From positions 1 through 34,515 of the forward strand of contig JAEWPB010000102.1 of assembly GCA_023399465.1 (NCBI GenBank): a stretch of 34,515 bases of DNA, read 5' to 3'. This document shows positions 7,652 through 15,758 of the stretch, in pieces. The notes beneath the pieces are model-generated. The model was given only the letters and a program-made list of their open reading frames with translations. It ran no database searches and had not been told where the DNA came from. The position numbers were made by a program, and so were the translations under genes. Numbering within the stretch: position 1 is the first letter of the stretch; every line of letters begins with the position of its first letter. This DNA comes from Pseudomonadota bacterium (GTDB lineage Bacteria > Pseudomonadota > Alphaproteobacteria > Rhizobiales > Rhizobiaceae).

Positions 7652-8868
7652 CAGAAATCGCGCTGGGCTCCCTGTTCATCATCCTGCTGGTCGTGGCGCT
7701 GACGGCCATGCTGGTCTTCGCGCGGGCGCGCCTCATCCCGCAGGGAAAGGTCACCGTCACGGTCAATGGCGGTACGGCGATCGAGGCGGCGCGCGGTGAT
7801 CAGCTTCTCTCCGTCCTCCACGGTGCCGGGATCGGTATCCCGGCCGCCTGCGGCGGCGCGGGTACCTGCGGTCTCTGCCGCGTCGCGGTGGAAGGTGACG
7901 GCGTCGGCGATCCGCAGGCAACCGAACTCGGCATTCTCTCGCCGGCGGAACGGCGCGACCATGTCCGGCTCGCCTGCCAGACCAAGCTGCGCGGCCCAGT
8001 CGAGGTTTCGGTTGCCGCTGACGTGCTGGCTGCCGAATCCTTTTCCTGCCGGGTCATGTCCAACCGCATGCTGGCGCCGCTCATTCGCGAGCTTGTGCTG
8101 GAATTGCCGGCGGGCCGCGACTTCCCTTTTCGCGCCGGAGGCTTTGCCCAGCTCAAGGCACCCGCCTATTCGCTCGACTTCAGCGATATCGATATCGATC
8201 CGGCGCATGAGCGCGCATGGAAGATTGCCGGCTGGCCGGCCCTGAAGTCTGCATCGTCCGTGCCGGTGACCCGCGCCTATTCCATCGCAAGCCGCCCCGA
8301 GGACAAAGGCCGCATCGTCTTCAACATCCGCCTCGCCGTTCCACCGGCGGGCCGTGAACACGATATCCCGCCGGGCCTCGTCTCCTCCTGGCTCTTCTCC
8401 CGCAAACCGGGCGACATGGTCGACGCCGGCGGTCCCTTCGGCGAATTTCACGTGCAGCCGACCGAGCGCGACATGGTCTTCATCGGTGGCGGTGTCGGCA
8501 TGGCGCCGCTGCGTGCGATGATCCACGAACAGATCGGCCTCGGCACTACACGCCGCATGTCGTTCTTCTATGGCGCCCGCACCGCAGCCGACCTGTTCTA
8601 TGTCGAGGAGTTCGAAGACATCGCCGCCAAACATGCGAACTTCTCTTGGGTTCCGGCGCTCTCCGATCCCGCCCCGCACGACCGCTGGACCGGCGCCACG
8701 GGCTTCATCCACGATACGGTGCGCAAGGCACTCGCCAGCCATCCGGCACCCGACGAATGCGAATACTACCTTTGCGGTCCGCCGGTGCTGATCTCCGCGG
8801 TGCTTGCCACGCTGAACAGGTTGGGTGTCGAACCGCATTCCATCTACAATGACGATTTCGGAGGCTGA
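7648..8868 (+). CDS. nqrF: NQR subunit F, NADH dehydrogenase
   Basis: Electron entry subunit, 406 aa, taking hydride from NADH. Order: one N-terminal membrane helix (about 6-26); a plant-type ferredoxin domain with 2Fe-2S ligands Cys68, Cys74, Cys77 and Cys110 (CGGAGTCGLC ... LACQ); an FAD domain with RAYSIASRP; and a NADH-binding domain with GGGVGMAPLRAMI and the C-terminal YLCGPPVL...LGVEPHSIYNDDFGG. All cofactor motifs are intact and the length is normal. This subunit distinguishes an NADH-driven NQR from a ferredoxin-driven Rnf complex. Confidence 0.95.
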   Translation: MTEIALGSLFIILLVVALTAMLVFARARLIPQGKVTVTVNGGTAIEAARGDQLLSVLHGAGIGIPAACGGAGTCGLCRVAVEGDGVGDPQATELGILSPAERRDHVRLACQTKLRGPVEVSVAADVLAAESFSCRVMSNRMLAPLIRELVLELPAGRDFPFRAGGFAQLKAPAYSLDFSDIDIDPAHERAWKIAGWPALKSASSVPVTRAYSIASRPEDKGRIVFNIRLAVPPAGREHDIPPGLVSSWLFSRKPGDMVDAGGPFGEFHVQPTERDMVFIGGGVGMAPLRAMIHEQIGLGTTRRMSFFYGARTAADLFYVEEFEDIAAKHANFSWVPALSDPAPHDRWTGATGFIHDTVRKALASHPAPDECEYYLCGPPVLISAVLATLNRLGVEPHSIYNDDFGG

Positions 8869-8871
8869 CCG

Positions 8872-9867
8872 ATGCGCCCCATGAACTCCCTCATCGATCG
8901 ACGTCGCTTTCTTGCCCTCACCGCTGCGGGCGCCCTCGCCCCGGTTTTGACGCCGGCGGTGGCCCGTGGTGCGGCCGCGACATCGCAGATCGCGGGTAGT
9001 GCTTTCGGTACGGGCTGGAGCGTGACGCTTCCCTCGGGCGCGAAGACACCGCCGCTTCATCAGCGGATCGAGGCACTGCTCGTTGAACTCGATCTCGCCT
9101 TCTCGCCGTGGCGCCCGGACAGCCTGGTGTCGCGCTTCAATGCCGGCGAAGCCCCGGCCATGCCCGTCGGCAGTGAACTCGCGGGGGTGACGGCCTCGTC
9201 CCTTGCCATTGCCGCAGCCAGCGACGGATATTTCGACCCGACCGTCGGCCCACTTGTTGCGCGCTGGGGCTTCGGCCCGATCGATCATGGCGAGGCGTCA
9301 CCGGAAGGCTGGCGGCGGCTGTCGGTCGACAACGACCACATTGTCAGAAGCGGTGCAGGCCTCACGGTTGATCTCTGCGGCATTGCCAAGGGGCACGCGC
9401 TCGACTGCGTGAGCGGATTGCTGCGCGATGCCGGCTGCGACGACTTTCTGGTCGACCTCGGCGGGGAGCTTGCGGCACACGGCCGGCATCCGTCCGGACG
9501 GGAATGGCAGGTGGGCGTCGAAGACCCCAGGCCGGGCGCGCAGGCGCTTGCAGCCCGGCTGCGGCTCGATGGCACGGCTGTTGCAACGTCAGGCGACCGG
9601 ACAAACGGCTACGATGTCGGTTCTCGCCGTTACAGCCACATCATCGATCCAGTCACGCTGGAGCCGGTCGAGAGCACGCTCGCATCCGTCAGCGTGGTCA
9701 TGCCCACGGCCAGCGCGGCGGACGGCTGGGCAACAGCGCTGATGGCCGCCGGCGGAAGCGGGCCGGATCTGGCGCGGCGCCAGGGTATCGCCGCGCTCTT
9801 CCTTTTCCGTGCCGGGAGCGGGTTGCGCCCGGTCACGACCGGCACCATCGAACAGCATCTGGCCTGA
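8872..9867 (+). CDS. apbE: ApbE-type FAD:protein FMN transferase
   Basis: A 331-aa exported enzyme that attaches FMN from FAD to a threonine of target flavoproteins. A twin-arginine-like signal (DRRRFLALTAAGALAPVLTP) is followed by ApbE marks: LDLAFSPWRPDSLVSRFN, VDLCGIAKGHALD, DFLVDLGGELAAHG, and TSGDRTNGYDVGSRRYSHIIDP with the metal/flavin-binding HIIDP. It sits 3 bases after nqrF. The obvious substrate is NqrC Thr235. Because the local NqrB lacks an acceptor motif, NqrC may be the only target inside this operon. Confidence 0.93.
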   Translation: MRPMNSLIDRRRFLALTAAGALAPVLTPAVARGAAATSQIAGSAFGTGWSVTLPSGAKTPPLHQRIEALLVELDLAFSPWRPDSLVSRFNAGEAPAMPVGSELAGVTASSLAIAAASDGYFDPTVGPLVARWGFGPIDHGEASPEGWRRLSVDNDHIVRSGAGLTVDLCGIAKGHALDCVSGLLRDAGCDDFLVDLGGELAAHGRHPSGREWQVGVEDPRPGAQALAARLRLDGTAVATSGDRTNGYDVGSRRYSHIIDPVTLEPVESTLASVSVVMPTASAADGWATALMAAGGSGPDLARRQGIAALFLFRAGSGLRPVTTGTIEQHLA

Positions 9868-9877
9868 GGTTCCAGGG

Positions 9878-10045
9878 ATGGAAGCACTTCTTGCAATCCT
9901 GATCGTCTGTGTCGCGGCCGTCGGGCTCGGAGCGGGCCTGCTGATGGGACGTGGCGCGCCGCGCCGTGGCTGCGACGGTCTCGCCTGCGTCGGCGGCACG
10001 CGCTGCGACGGCTGCCCGAACACCAACCGGGAGGGCTCTCCATGA
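9878..10045 (+). CDS. nqrM: NqrM, iron-site maturation factor of NQR
   Basis: A 55-aa protein with one N-terminal membrane helix (LLAILIVCVAAVGLGAGLLM) and a short Cys-rich tail (RRGCDGLACVGGTRCDGCPN) with four cysteines. This is the layout of NqrM (DUF539), needed in known systems to build the Cys-ligated iron centre in NqrD/NqrE. The start is ATG 9878; longer in-frame starts would run through the apbE end. It overlaps the CBS gene by ATGA. Its presence argues that the iron centre is made and the complex is functional. Confidence 0.88.
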   Translation: MEALLAILIVCVAAVGLGAGLLMGRGAPRRGCDGLACVGGTRCDGCPNTNREGSP

Positions 10046-10455
10046 GCGCCGCTGCGACCGTCGAGCAGATCATGCGCGCCGAATTCCCGAGATTCGCCCC
10101 GGCACTGCCGATCCGCGAGGCAATCGCTAGCTTCGCCCATCAGGGTGCTGGAGCGGCGCCTGTCATCGACGATGCCGGCGAGCTTGTCGGCATCCTCACG
10201 GAGAAGGACTGCTTCCGGCCGATGCTCAATGCCAGTTACTACCAGCAATGGAGCGGATCGGTTGCCGATTTCATGAGCGGCGACGTGCGCGCACTGCCTT
10301 GCGACCTCGATCTCGTGTCGGCAGCCGAGGAATTCCTGGCCCGCTCCCACCGGGTCTATCCGGTGCTGCGCGACGGCGACGTGGTCGGGATGTTGCACCG
10401 TTCGGACCTGTTCGCCGCGATCCTGGCCGCATCCCAGCCCTCGCGAGAGGGCTGA
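10042..10455 (+). CDS. Two-CBS-domain protein coupled to nqrM
   Basis: A 137-aa soluble protein made almost only of a CBS pair: repeat 1 about residues 8-65 (IMRAEFPRFAPALPIREAI ... VGILTEKDCFRPML) and repeat 2 about 75-130 (VADFMSGDVRALPCDLDLV ... VVGMLHRSDLFAAIL). Such pairs usually bind adenine nucleotides (AMP, ATP, NAD-type ligands) and regulate partners. It has no output domain. The 4-base overlap with nqrM and its place at the operon end suggest it senses energy state for the NQR or a linked process; this is inference. About 200 bp without a visible gene follow (10456-10657), with no convincing terminator. Confidence 0.8.
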   Translation: MSAAATVEQIMRAEFPRFAPALPIREAIASFAHQGAGAAPVIDDAGELVGILTEKDCFRPMLNASYYQQWSGSVADFMSGDVRALPCDLDLVSAAEEFLARSHRVYPVLRDGDVVGMLHRSDLFAAILAASQPSREG

Positions 10456-10657
10456 CACAAAACGGCACGGTAACAGCCAGTAGCCTCACTATACCTTGGG
10501 GTTCCGGAGCTAACGGGATAAGCCGTTTCCCGGCCATTCGAGGCGTAGTCGTGGCATATGAAAAGGCGTATCTAATCGGGTAGCGAAAGCAAATTATTCT
10601 CTTCCTGCCCGAACTCATGCGGAATAAAGGACAGATACAAGAAATCGGGAGTATCAG

Positions 10658-11695
10658 TTGTTGCACACAACGAGCCAAGCAAACGGTGAGCGGTTGGCGC
10701 TCATCAGTCTGCCGACCCCCTTCGAGCCGATGGACCGGCTGAGCCGCCATCTTGGCGGGCCGCGCATCTGGGCCAAGCGCGATGACTGCACCACGCTCGG
10801 CGGTGGCGGCAACAAGAGCCGCAAGCTCGAGTTCCTGACGGCCGAAGCCCTGCGGGATAAGGCAGACACCGTGATCACCGCCGGCGCCATCCAGTCGAAC
10901 CATTGCCGCCAGACGGCAGCGGCATCTGCCCGTCTCGGTATGAAATGCATCGTGGTGCTGACGGACTCCGTCGGTGGTCGCACCGAGGCCTACCGCGAGA
11001 GCGGAAACGCTCTGCTCTCGTCCCTGTTCGGCGCAGAAGTGCGCCACTTCCCTGACGGGACCGACGTCACTGTCGTTATGGCCGAGATTGCCGACGAGGT
11101 CAGCAAGGCAGGCGGCACGCCCTATCTGGTACCGATCGGCGGTTCCAACGCGGTCGGCGCCTCGGCCTACGCCTATGCGATCCGTGAAATGCAGGAACAG
11201 GCCGATCAGATCGGAGCATCCATCGGCTCGATCGTGCTCGCCACCGGCAGCTGCGGCACCCATGCCGGCCTGCTCGCCGGCGTTATCGCCGAGGCTTCCG
11301 CCATCAGCGTCCAGGGCGTTAGCGTTTCCAAACCCGCTGCTGAACTGCATCCGCGTGTGCTCGCACTGACCGCCGATACACTGAGCGCAATCGGCTCGTC
11401 GCTGACGCCGGACCCGGCCACCGTCAAGATCGATGACCGCTTCGTCGGCCAGGGCTATGGCCTGCCGACCGAGGAGATGCGGGAAGCCGTCACCCTCTTC
11501 GCCCGGACCGAAGGCATACTTCTCGATCCGGTCTATTCCGGCAAGGCTGCCGCCGGCCTCATCCAGTTGATCCGCGAGGGATCCCTCGGCTATGGCGGCG
11601 ACGTGCTGTTCTGGCATACGGGTGGCAGCGTCGGTCTGTTCGCCTATGACGACGTCTTCAATCTCGCCACACTCACCGCTTCCGCGTCCGCCTGA
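10658..11695 (+). CDS. PLP-dependent D-cysteine desulfhydrase / L-cysteate sulfo-lyase family
   Basis: A 345-aa fold-type II PLP enzyme of the ACC deaminase/D-cysteine desulfhydrase family. Seen: LPTPFEPMDRLSRHLGGPRI, the PLP lysine in GGGGNKSRKLEFL, the substrate loop AGAIQSNHCRQTAAAS, and the C-terminal FWHTGGSVGLFAYDD. Members cleave D-cysteine to pyruvate, ammonia and sulfide, or L-cysteate to pyruvate, ammonia and sulfite (CuyA); sequence alone does not separate these here. The start is TTG 10658 with GGGAG 6 bases upstream; the first in-frame Met (residue about 25) is inside the conserved N-terminus. The next gene downstream is a decayed sulfurtransferase, which fits a lost sulfur-handling partner. 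Confidence 0.85.
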   Translation: MLHTTSQANGERLALISLPTPFEPMDRLSRHLGGPRIWAKRDDCTTLGGGGNKSRKLEFLTAEALRDKADTVITAGAIQSNHCRQTAAASARLGMKCIVVLTDSVGGRTEAYRESGNALLSSLFGAEVRHFPDGTDVTVVMAEIADEVSKAGGTPYLVPIGGSNAVGASAYAYAIREMQEQADQIGASIGSIVLATGSCGTHAGLLAGVIAEASAISVQGVSVSKPAAELHPRVLALTADTLSAIGSSLTPDPATVKIDDRFVGQGYGLPTEEMREAVTLFARTEGILLDPVYSGKAAAGLIQLIREGSLGYGGDVLFWHTGGSVGLFAYDDVFNLATLTASASA

Positions 11696-11709
11696 CTGTG
11701 AGGGCCAAG

Positions 11710-11850
11710 ATGATTGGTGCCTCCGATCTTCAGATCATCGAGGCGACATGGCATACCTCTGCCGGGCGTGATGCGCTGAAGGAAGTCGAGTAGGAGCACA
11801 TTCCGGGCGCGATCCATCTCGATATCGACAAGGTGGCCGCGCTGCATTTG
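11710..11850 (+). pseudogene. Remnant of 3-mercaptopyruvate sulfurtransferase (rhodanese) gene
   Basis: The + frame from 11710 reads IGASDLQIIEATWHTSAGRD, then ALKEVE, a TAG stop (11791-11793), then EHIPGAIHLDIDKVAAL. This is the start of the first rhodanese domain of SseA-type sulfurtransferases (usual pattern: IIDATW...GRDA...EHIPGA..FDID). Only about 45 of some 285 codons remain, with an in-frame stop and no catalytic Cys domain. It lies 14 bp after the desulfhydrase gene and abuts the 3' end of the DUF2277 gene. It is a truncated, inactivated gene. Confidence 0.75.
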
Positions 11851-11866
11851 GCTGACTGCAAGCAGA

Positions 11867-12133
11867 TCACGCGAACCGGGCCGCGCTTCGCGCGCGCGCC
11901 TTTGCGGCTTCTTCCTCACGGTTGCGTGGCCGTTGCGACGTCTCCATCGAAACGAGCAGTTCGCGGGCGCTTGCCGCGATCGAACTCACCGCGCGATCGA
12001 ATGCCGCCTCATTGCGCTTTGACGGGCTGGTCGTTCCGCTCAGCTTGCGCACGAACTGCAATGCAGCATCGTGGATCTCCTCGTCCGTCGCCGGAGGATC
12101 GAAGTTGAACAGGGTCCTTATGTTTCTGCACAT
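11867..12133 (-). CDS. DUF2277 family protein
   Basis: An 88-aa protein of unknown function, found mainly in proteobacteria and actinobacteria. It begins with the family signature MCRNIRTLFNFDPPATDEEI and continues LQFVRKLSG, NEAAFDRAVSSIA and an Arg/Ala-rich end (RARSAARF). An in-frame ATG further upstream exists, but the conserved family start is MCRNI, so 12133 was chosen. It stands alone, convergent with the sulfurtransferase remnant. The sequence gives no hint of biochemical role. Confidence 0.82.
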   Translation of the reverse strand: MCRNIRTLFNFDPPATDEEIHDAALQFVRKLSGTTSPSKRNEAAFDRAVSSIAASARELLVSMETSQRPRNREEEAAKARARSAARFA

Positions 12134-12242
12134 GACACGCTCCCGGTTTCGATCGTTTCCATGTCCGGTGGGGGAGTTCCATGCTGCCCTCCCCGCATCA
12201 GAACTCAAGCGTAGAATGCATCGTCTCAAGTCGCCAGAGTGA

Positions 12243-13115
12243 TCATGCTAGCGCATCGAGTGCATGCAAGACTTCATTATACATTGCCTCGACCGCAGCG
12301 GAGCGTCTGGAATCCTTGCTGCGGGCCAGGGCGACTTCCATTTTCGGCAAATCCGGAAGCCCATGGCGGGCATCCAGCAACTTGAAGTGAGCGGGGGCGC
12401 TGGAGCGCGCCAGTGCGGCAACCGCGAGGCCAGCCTCGACGATTGCCAACTGCCCGGTCAGGTTCGGGGAGCCATAGACCACGCGGTAGTTGCGTCCCAG
12501 TGCCGCGATACCTGCCAGAACCTCCGTTCGAAAACGGTTGCCGAGCTCGTGCAATGCCAGGGGTATCGGATCCCTGCGCCAGGCCTCGTGCTGTTCCGAT
12601 GCCACCCATACCAACGGTTCGTGAAACAGGAATGTGCCGCGATCCGGCTCTCCCCGCGCCGCCGTATCGCGCGTCACCAACGCCAAGTCGAGGTCTCCAC
12701 GGTCGATTTTCGGCAGCAACGAACTTGATGGCTCGCACACCACGGATATCTCGACCTCGCTGAAGCGGCTGGCGAAGGTGCGCAGAATGGGCGCGAAATA
12801 GCTCGAGACATAGTCGTCGGGTACGCCGAAGGCGACCTTGCCCGAGATCGTCGATCCGCGCATCGCAACCTGTGCACGCCCGTGCAGTTCCGTCAGCTGC
12901 CGCGCAAAGGCCAGCAGGTCGAAACCGGCCGGTGTGAGCGACAGGTGGCGGGGTCCCCGGTTCAGCAACGCGTGCCCCACGCAATCCTCCAGCTTTTTCA
13001 GCTGCATGCTCACCGCGGATTGGGAGCGGGAAACCTGGCGGGCCGCCGCGGTGATCGAGCCGGTATCGACCACCGCAATGAAGGCGCGCAGCCAGTCTAT
13101 CTGAAGGTCCTGCAT
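12243..13115 (-). CDS. LysR-family transcriptional regulator
   Basis: A 290-aa LysR-type regulator. The N-terminal winged helix-turn-helix reads LRAFIAVVDTGSITAAARQV SRSQSAVSMQLKKLE (about residues 7-42). The C-terminal periplasmic-binding-like effector domain starts near residue 88 (SGKVAFGVPDDYVSSYFAP). The start MQDLQIDWLRAF was chosen; a longer ORF would run through the divergent promoter. It is divergent from the EamA transporter, with a perfect palindrome (13127-13143) between them. It most likely controls that exporter and itself; the effector is unknown. Confidence 0.9.
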   Translation of the reverse strand: MQDLQIDWLRAFIAVVDTGSITAAARQVSRSQSAVSMQLKKLEDCVGHALLNRGPRHLSLTPAGFDLLAFARQLTELHGRAQVAMRGSTISGKVAFGVPDDYVSSYFAPILRTFASRFSEVEISVVCEPSSSLLPKIDRGDLDLALVTRDTAARGEPDRGTFLFHEPLVWVASEQHEAWRRDPIPLALHELGNRFRTEVLAGIAALGRNYRVVYGSPNLTGQLAIVEAGLAVAALARSSAPAHFKLLDARHGLPDLPKMEVALARSKDSRRSAAVEAMYNEVLHALDALA

Positions 13116-13126
13116 CGGATCCCTGT

Positions 13127-13143
13127 CATTCGAAAATCGAATG
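13127..13143. promoter_or_regulatory. LysR-box palindrome between lysR and eamA
   Basis: Perfect 7-bp inverted repeat CATTCGA-AAA-TCGAATG, containing the T-N11-A pattern of LysR regulators. It lies 12 bp upstream of the lysR start and about 57 bp upstream of the chosen eamA start. It is the expected binding site of the divergently encoded LysR protein. Confidence 0.65.
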
Positions 13144-13200
13144 GTCGATGTAACAGATATTCGCTTTTTAGGATATCCGGGTGACACCATTATCCCGGAA

Positions 13201-14151
13201 ATGAGCACAATCGATTCAACGACATCTGCACTTCCGATTGCACAAGCCGGCATGCGGGAGCGTCAAGGTACGATCCTGATGGTGCTTGGGGGCCTGATCC
13301 TCGGCACGATGGGCGTCTTTGTGATGCAGGCAGGCCAGGACCCGATCACCACGGTCGCGTTCCGGTGCGTTTTCGGATGCCTTGCCCTTCTCTGCTGGGG
13401 CGCGCTTTCCCGCCGAGTGCCGGAAATCAGGCTGCGCGGACGCGCTTTGCTCGGTGCTATCGCGACGGGTGTGCTGATGACACTGAGTTGGGTGCTCCAC
13501 TTCGCCGCCATTCCGATAACGTCGATCGGCGTGTCCACTGTCGTGTTTCACATCCAGCCATTCTGGACCATGGCGCTCGGCGCGTGGCTGCTGCGGGAGA
13601 AGGTCTCGGCGCCTCAGATAATCGCGGCGCTTCTGGCTTTCGCAGGATTGACCCTGACCACGGGGCTGTTTGACGGAATGGCGGGTGCAACCGCACAGAC
13701 GGACGAGTATTTTTATGGCGTGTTGCTGAGCTTGGCGGGTTCGTTCGTCTATGCGGGTGTTCCGCTTCTGGCGAAAGTACTGAAATCCGTCAGTTCCTTT
13801 GCGCTTGTATGGTGGCAATGTCTGGTGGGCGCGGTATTTACCGCCTGGTGGCCGGTTCTTTACGGGTGGCCCGGCCACTTGGAGCCCATCGCGTGGCTGG
13901 TTGGACTGGGCGCGATCCATACGGGGCTCGCCTACGCCGTGATGTATGCGGGGTTCGCCCGCCTGAGCACCGGTCGAATTGCAGTGCTGCAGTTCGTCTA
14001 TCCGATGACGGCCTTTATCATCGACTGGAAGGTGTACGGGCATACGCTGTCGCCGATCCAGATATCCGGTCTGGCATTGATGGCGATCGCGATCTGGTCG
14101 GTGAAGGGCGGGAAACAGGCCTCGTCGAAACCGGTCGAAGAACGCACCTGA
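13201..14151 (+). CDS. EamA/DMT-family transporter
   Basis: A 316-aa inner-membrane protein with about ten helices in two EamA repeats (about residues 18-150 and 165-305). Seen: GGLILGTMGVFVMQAGQDPITTVAFRC in the first repeat, ITSIGVSTVVFHIQPFWTMALGAWLLREK (a typical DMT region), and LSTGRIAVLQFVYPMTAFIIDW in the second. It is probably an exporter of a metabolite; the substrate is not readable. ATG 13201 is preferred to ATG 13141, which overlaps the LysR palindrome; ATG 13252 is also possible. It ends before a strong hairpin. Confidence 0.85.
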   Translation: MSTIDSTTSALPIAQAGMRERQGTILMVLGGLILGTMGVFVMQAGQDPITTVAFRCVFGCLALLCWGALSRRVPEIRLRGRALLGAIATGVLMTLSWVLHFAAIPITSIGVSTVVFHIQPFWTMALGAWLLREKVSAPQIIAALLAFAGLTLTTGLFDGMAGATAQTDEYFYGVLLSLAGSFVYAGVPLLAKVLKSVSSFALVWWQCLVGAVFTAWWPVLYGWPGHLEPIAWLVGLGAIHTGLAYAVMYAGFARLSTGRIAVLQFVYPMTAFIIDWKVYGHTLSPIQISGLALMAIAIWSVKGGKQASSKPVEERT

Positions 14152-14191
14152 TCACTGCGCCCGTGGCATTTCCGTGATGAGATGTCAGGTA

Positions 14192-14223
14192 CGAAAGGCG
14201 CGACTGGCTGGTCGCGCCTTTCG
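14192..14223. terminator. Bidirectional terminator between eamA and aldehyde dehydrogenase
   Basis: Perfect 13-bp stem CGAAAGGCGCGAC / GTCGCGCCTTTCG with a 6-nt loop, in the 81-bp gap between two convergent genes. Each side ends in CTTTCG rather than a long U-tract. Confidence 0.75.
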
Positions 14224-14232
14224 GTCAAGTGA

Positions 14233-15738
14233 TTATCCCAGATTGACCCAGACCGACTTGGTCTGGGTGTACTGGGTCAAGGCCTCGAGGCACTTGTCGC
14301 GGCCGTTGCCGGTCTGCTTGTAGCCACCCCAGATCGAGGTCATGTCGCCGTGGTCGAAGCAATTCACCCAGACAACGCCGGCTTCGATGTCGCGGGCGAA
14401 GATATGGGCCTTGGAGATGTCGCGCGTCCAGATCGAGGCTGCGAGGCCGTAGATCGAGTCGTTGGCGATCTCGATGGCGTCCTCGACACCATCGACCGGA
14501 ATGATTGTCGCGACCGGTCCGAAGATCTCCTCGCGGGCGATCTGCATCGTGTTGTTGACGCCGGTGAAGAGCGTCGGTTCGACGTAGGCGCCTGCAGGAA
14601 CAGAGGCGAGCGTGCCGCCGCCGAACTTCAGGGCCGCACCTTCCTTGCGGCCGATATCGATGTAGGACAGGACGCGCTTCTGGTGCGAGGCGGTGACGAG
14701 CGGGCCAATGGTCGTGGAAGGATCGAGGGGGTTGCCGAGCACGAAGTTTTCACGCGTACGCACGGTGAACCGCTCGACGAAATCGTCATGGATGCGCTTG
14801 TCGACGAGGATTCGCGAGCCCGCATTGCAGACCTCGCCCTGATTGCCATAGATGCCGTTGACGGCGTAGGTGACGGCTGTGTCGAGGTCGTCATAGTCGC
14901 CGAGGATGATCTGCGGGGTCTTGCCGCCGCATTCCGTCGTAACCCGCTTCATGTTGGACTGGCCGGCATAGATCATCAGGAGCTTGCCGACTTCGGTCGA
15001 GCCGGTGAAGCCGATCTTGTCCACGTCGTTGTGCAGCGCCAGCGCCTTGCCTACCTCCTCGCCGAGACCGTGGACGACGTTGAGAACGCCGGCCGGGCCG
15101 CCAGCCTCGATGAAGAGTTCGGCCAGCAGATTGGCCGAGAGCGGCGACTGTTCAGCGGGCTTGAGCACCACCGAATTACCGGTAGCCAACGCCGGGCCGA
15201 GCTTCCAGGCGGCCATCATCAGCGGATAGTTCCACGGCACGATGATGCCGACGACGCCGAGTGGTTGGCGCAGGATGTAGTGCAGCGCGTTCGCCGCCGT
15301 GTTGGTGACGGCGCCTTCGATCTTGTCGATGGTCTCGGCAAAGAACTTCAGGCTGGTGACGGCCCCGGGGATATCGATGTTCATCATGTCCATCACCGGC
15401 TTGCCCATGTCGAGGCTGTCGAGCACGGCGAATTCTTCGGCATTGGCTTCGATGAATGCGGAGAATTTTTCCAGCACGGCCATGCGCGCGCGCGGGTCCA
15501 TCTTCGACCAGGCGCCGGACTTGAATGTCTTGCGGGCGACGGCGACCGCGCGGTTGATCTCGGCATCGCCGCCGCGTGAAACCTCGGCGATCGTCTCACC
15601 CGTGGCCGGATTGATGGTGGGGAAGGTGCGTCCGTCCGCGGACGGGACATAGGCGCCGTCGATGAAATGCTGGGTGCGGAACTTGAGTGCCGATGCCTTG
15701 CCGCGCCAGAAGTCGAGGGTATAGGTCGATGCATCCAT
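14233..15738 (-). CDS. Aldehyde dehydrogenase, PuuC-like
   Basis: A 501-aa NAD(P)-dependent aldehyde dehydrogenase. Seen: IVPWNYPLMMAAWKLGPALA, the cofactor region FTGSTEVGK, general base Glu269 (TTECGGKTPQ), catalytic Cys304 (GEVCNAGSRI) and EEIFGPVATI. The similarity pattern and its place as the last gene of a polyamine ABC-importer operon point to oxidation of an aminoaldehyde, such as gamma-glutamyl-aminobutyraldehyde or 4-aminobutanal, from putrescine-type substrates. The context supports this; the substrate is not proven. It starts 20 bp after the potC-like gene and is followed by the 14192-14223 terminator. Confidence 0.9.
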   Translation of the reverse strand: MDASTYTLDFWRGKASALKFRTQHFIDGAYVPSADGRTFPTINPATGETIAEVSRGGDAEINRAVAVARKTFKSGAWSKMDPRARMAVLEKFSAFIEANAEEFAVLDSLDMGKPVMDMMNIDIPGAVTSLKFFAETIDKIEGAVTNTAANALHYILRQPLGVVGIIVPWNYPLMMAAWKLGPALATGNSVVLKPAEQSPLSANLLAELFIEAGGPAGVLNVVHGLGEEVGKALALHNDVDKIGFTGSTEVGKLLMIYAGQSNMKRVTTECGGKTPQIILGDYDDLDTAVTYAVNGIYGNQGEVCNAGSRILVDKRIHDDFVERFTVRTRENFVLGNPLDPSTTIGPLVTASHQKRVLSYIDIGRKEGAALKFGGGTLASVPAGAYVEPTLFTGVNNTMQIAREEIFGPVATIIPVDGVEDAIEIANDSIYGLAASIWTRDISKAHIFARDIEAGVVWVNCFDHGDMTSIWGGYKQTGNGRDKCLEALTQYTQTKSVWVNLG

Positions 15739-15758
15739 GCTGTTTCTCCCTTGGATGG

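Noticed and set aside
7546..9288. 580-aa open frame on the minus strand across nqrF and apbE
   Set aside because: It is rich in Arg, Gly, Asp and His with no recognisable domain, and lies antisense to clear, well-conserved genes. It is a GC-rich shadow frame.
10271..11617. 448-aa minus-strand frame across the CBS and PLP-enzyme genes
   Set aside because: No domain is recognisable and it opposes two supported genes.
13166..13180. TTTTAGGATATCCGG, nearly repeated at 24545-24559
   Set aside because: A 14-of-15 match between two places is expected by chance many times in a window this long, and the contexts are unrelated.
14350..15579. 409-aa plus-strand frame inside the aldehyde dehydrogenase gene
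   Set aside because: It is antisense to a gene with all catalytic motifs, and its composition is typical of a reverse-complement shadow.
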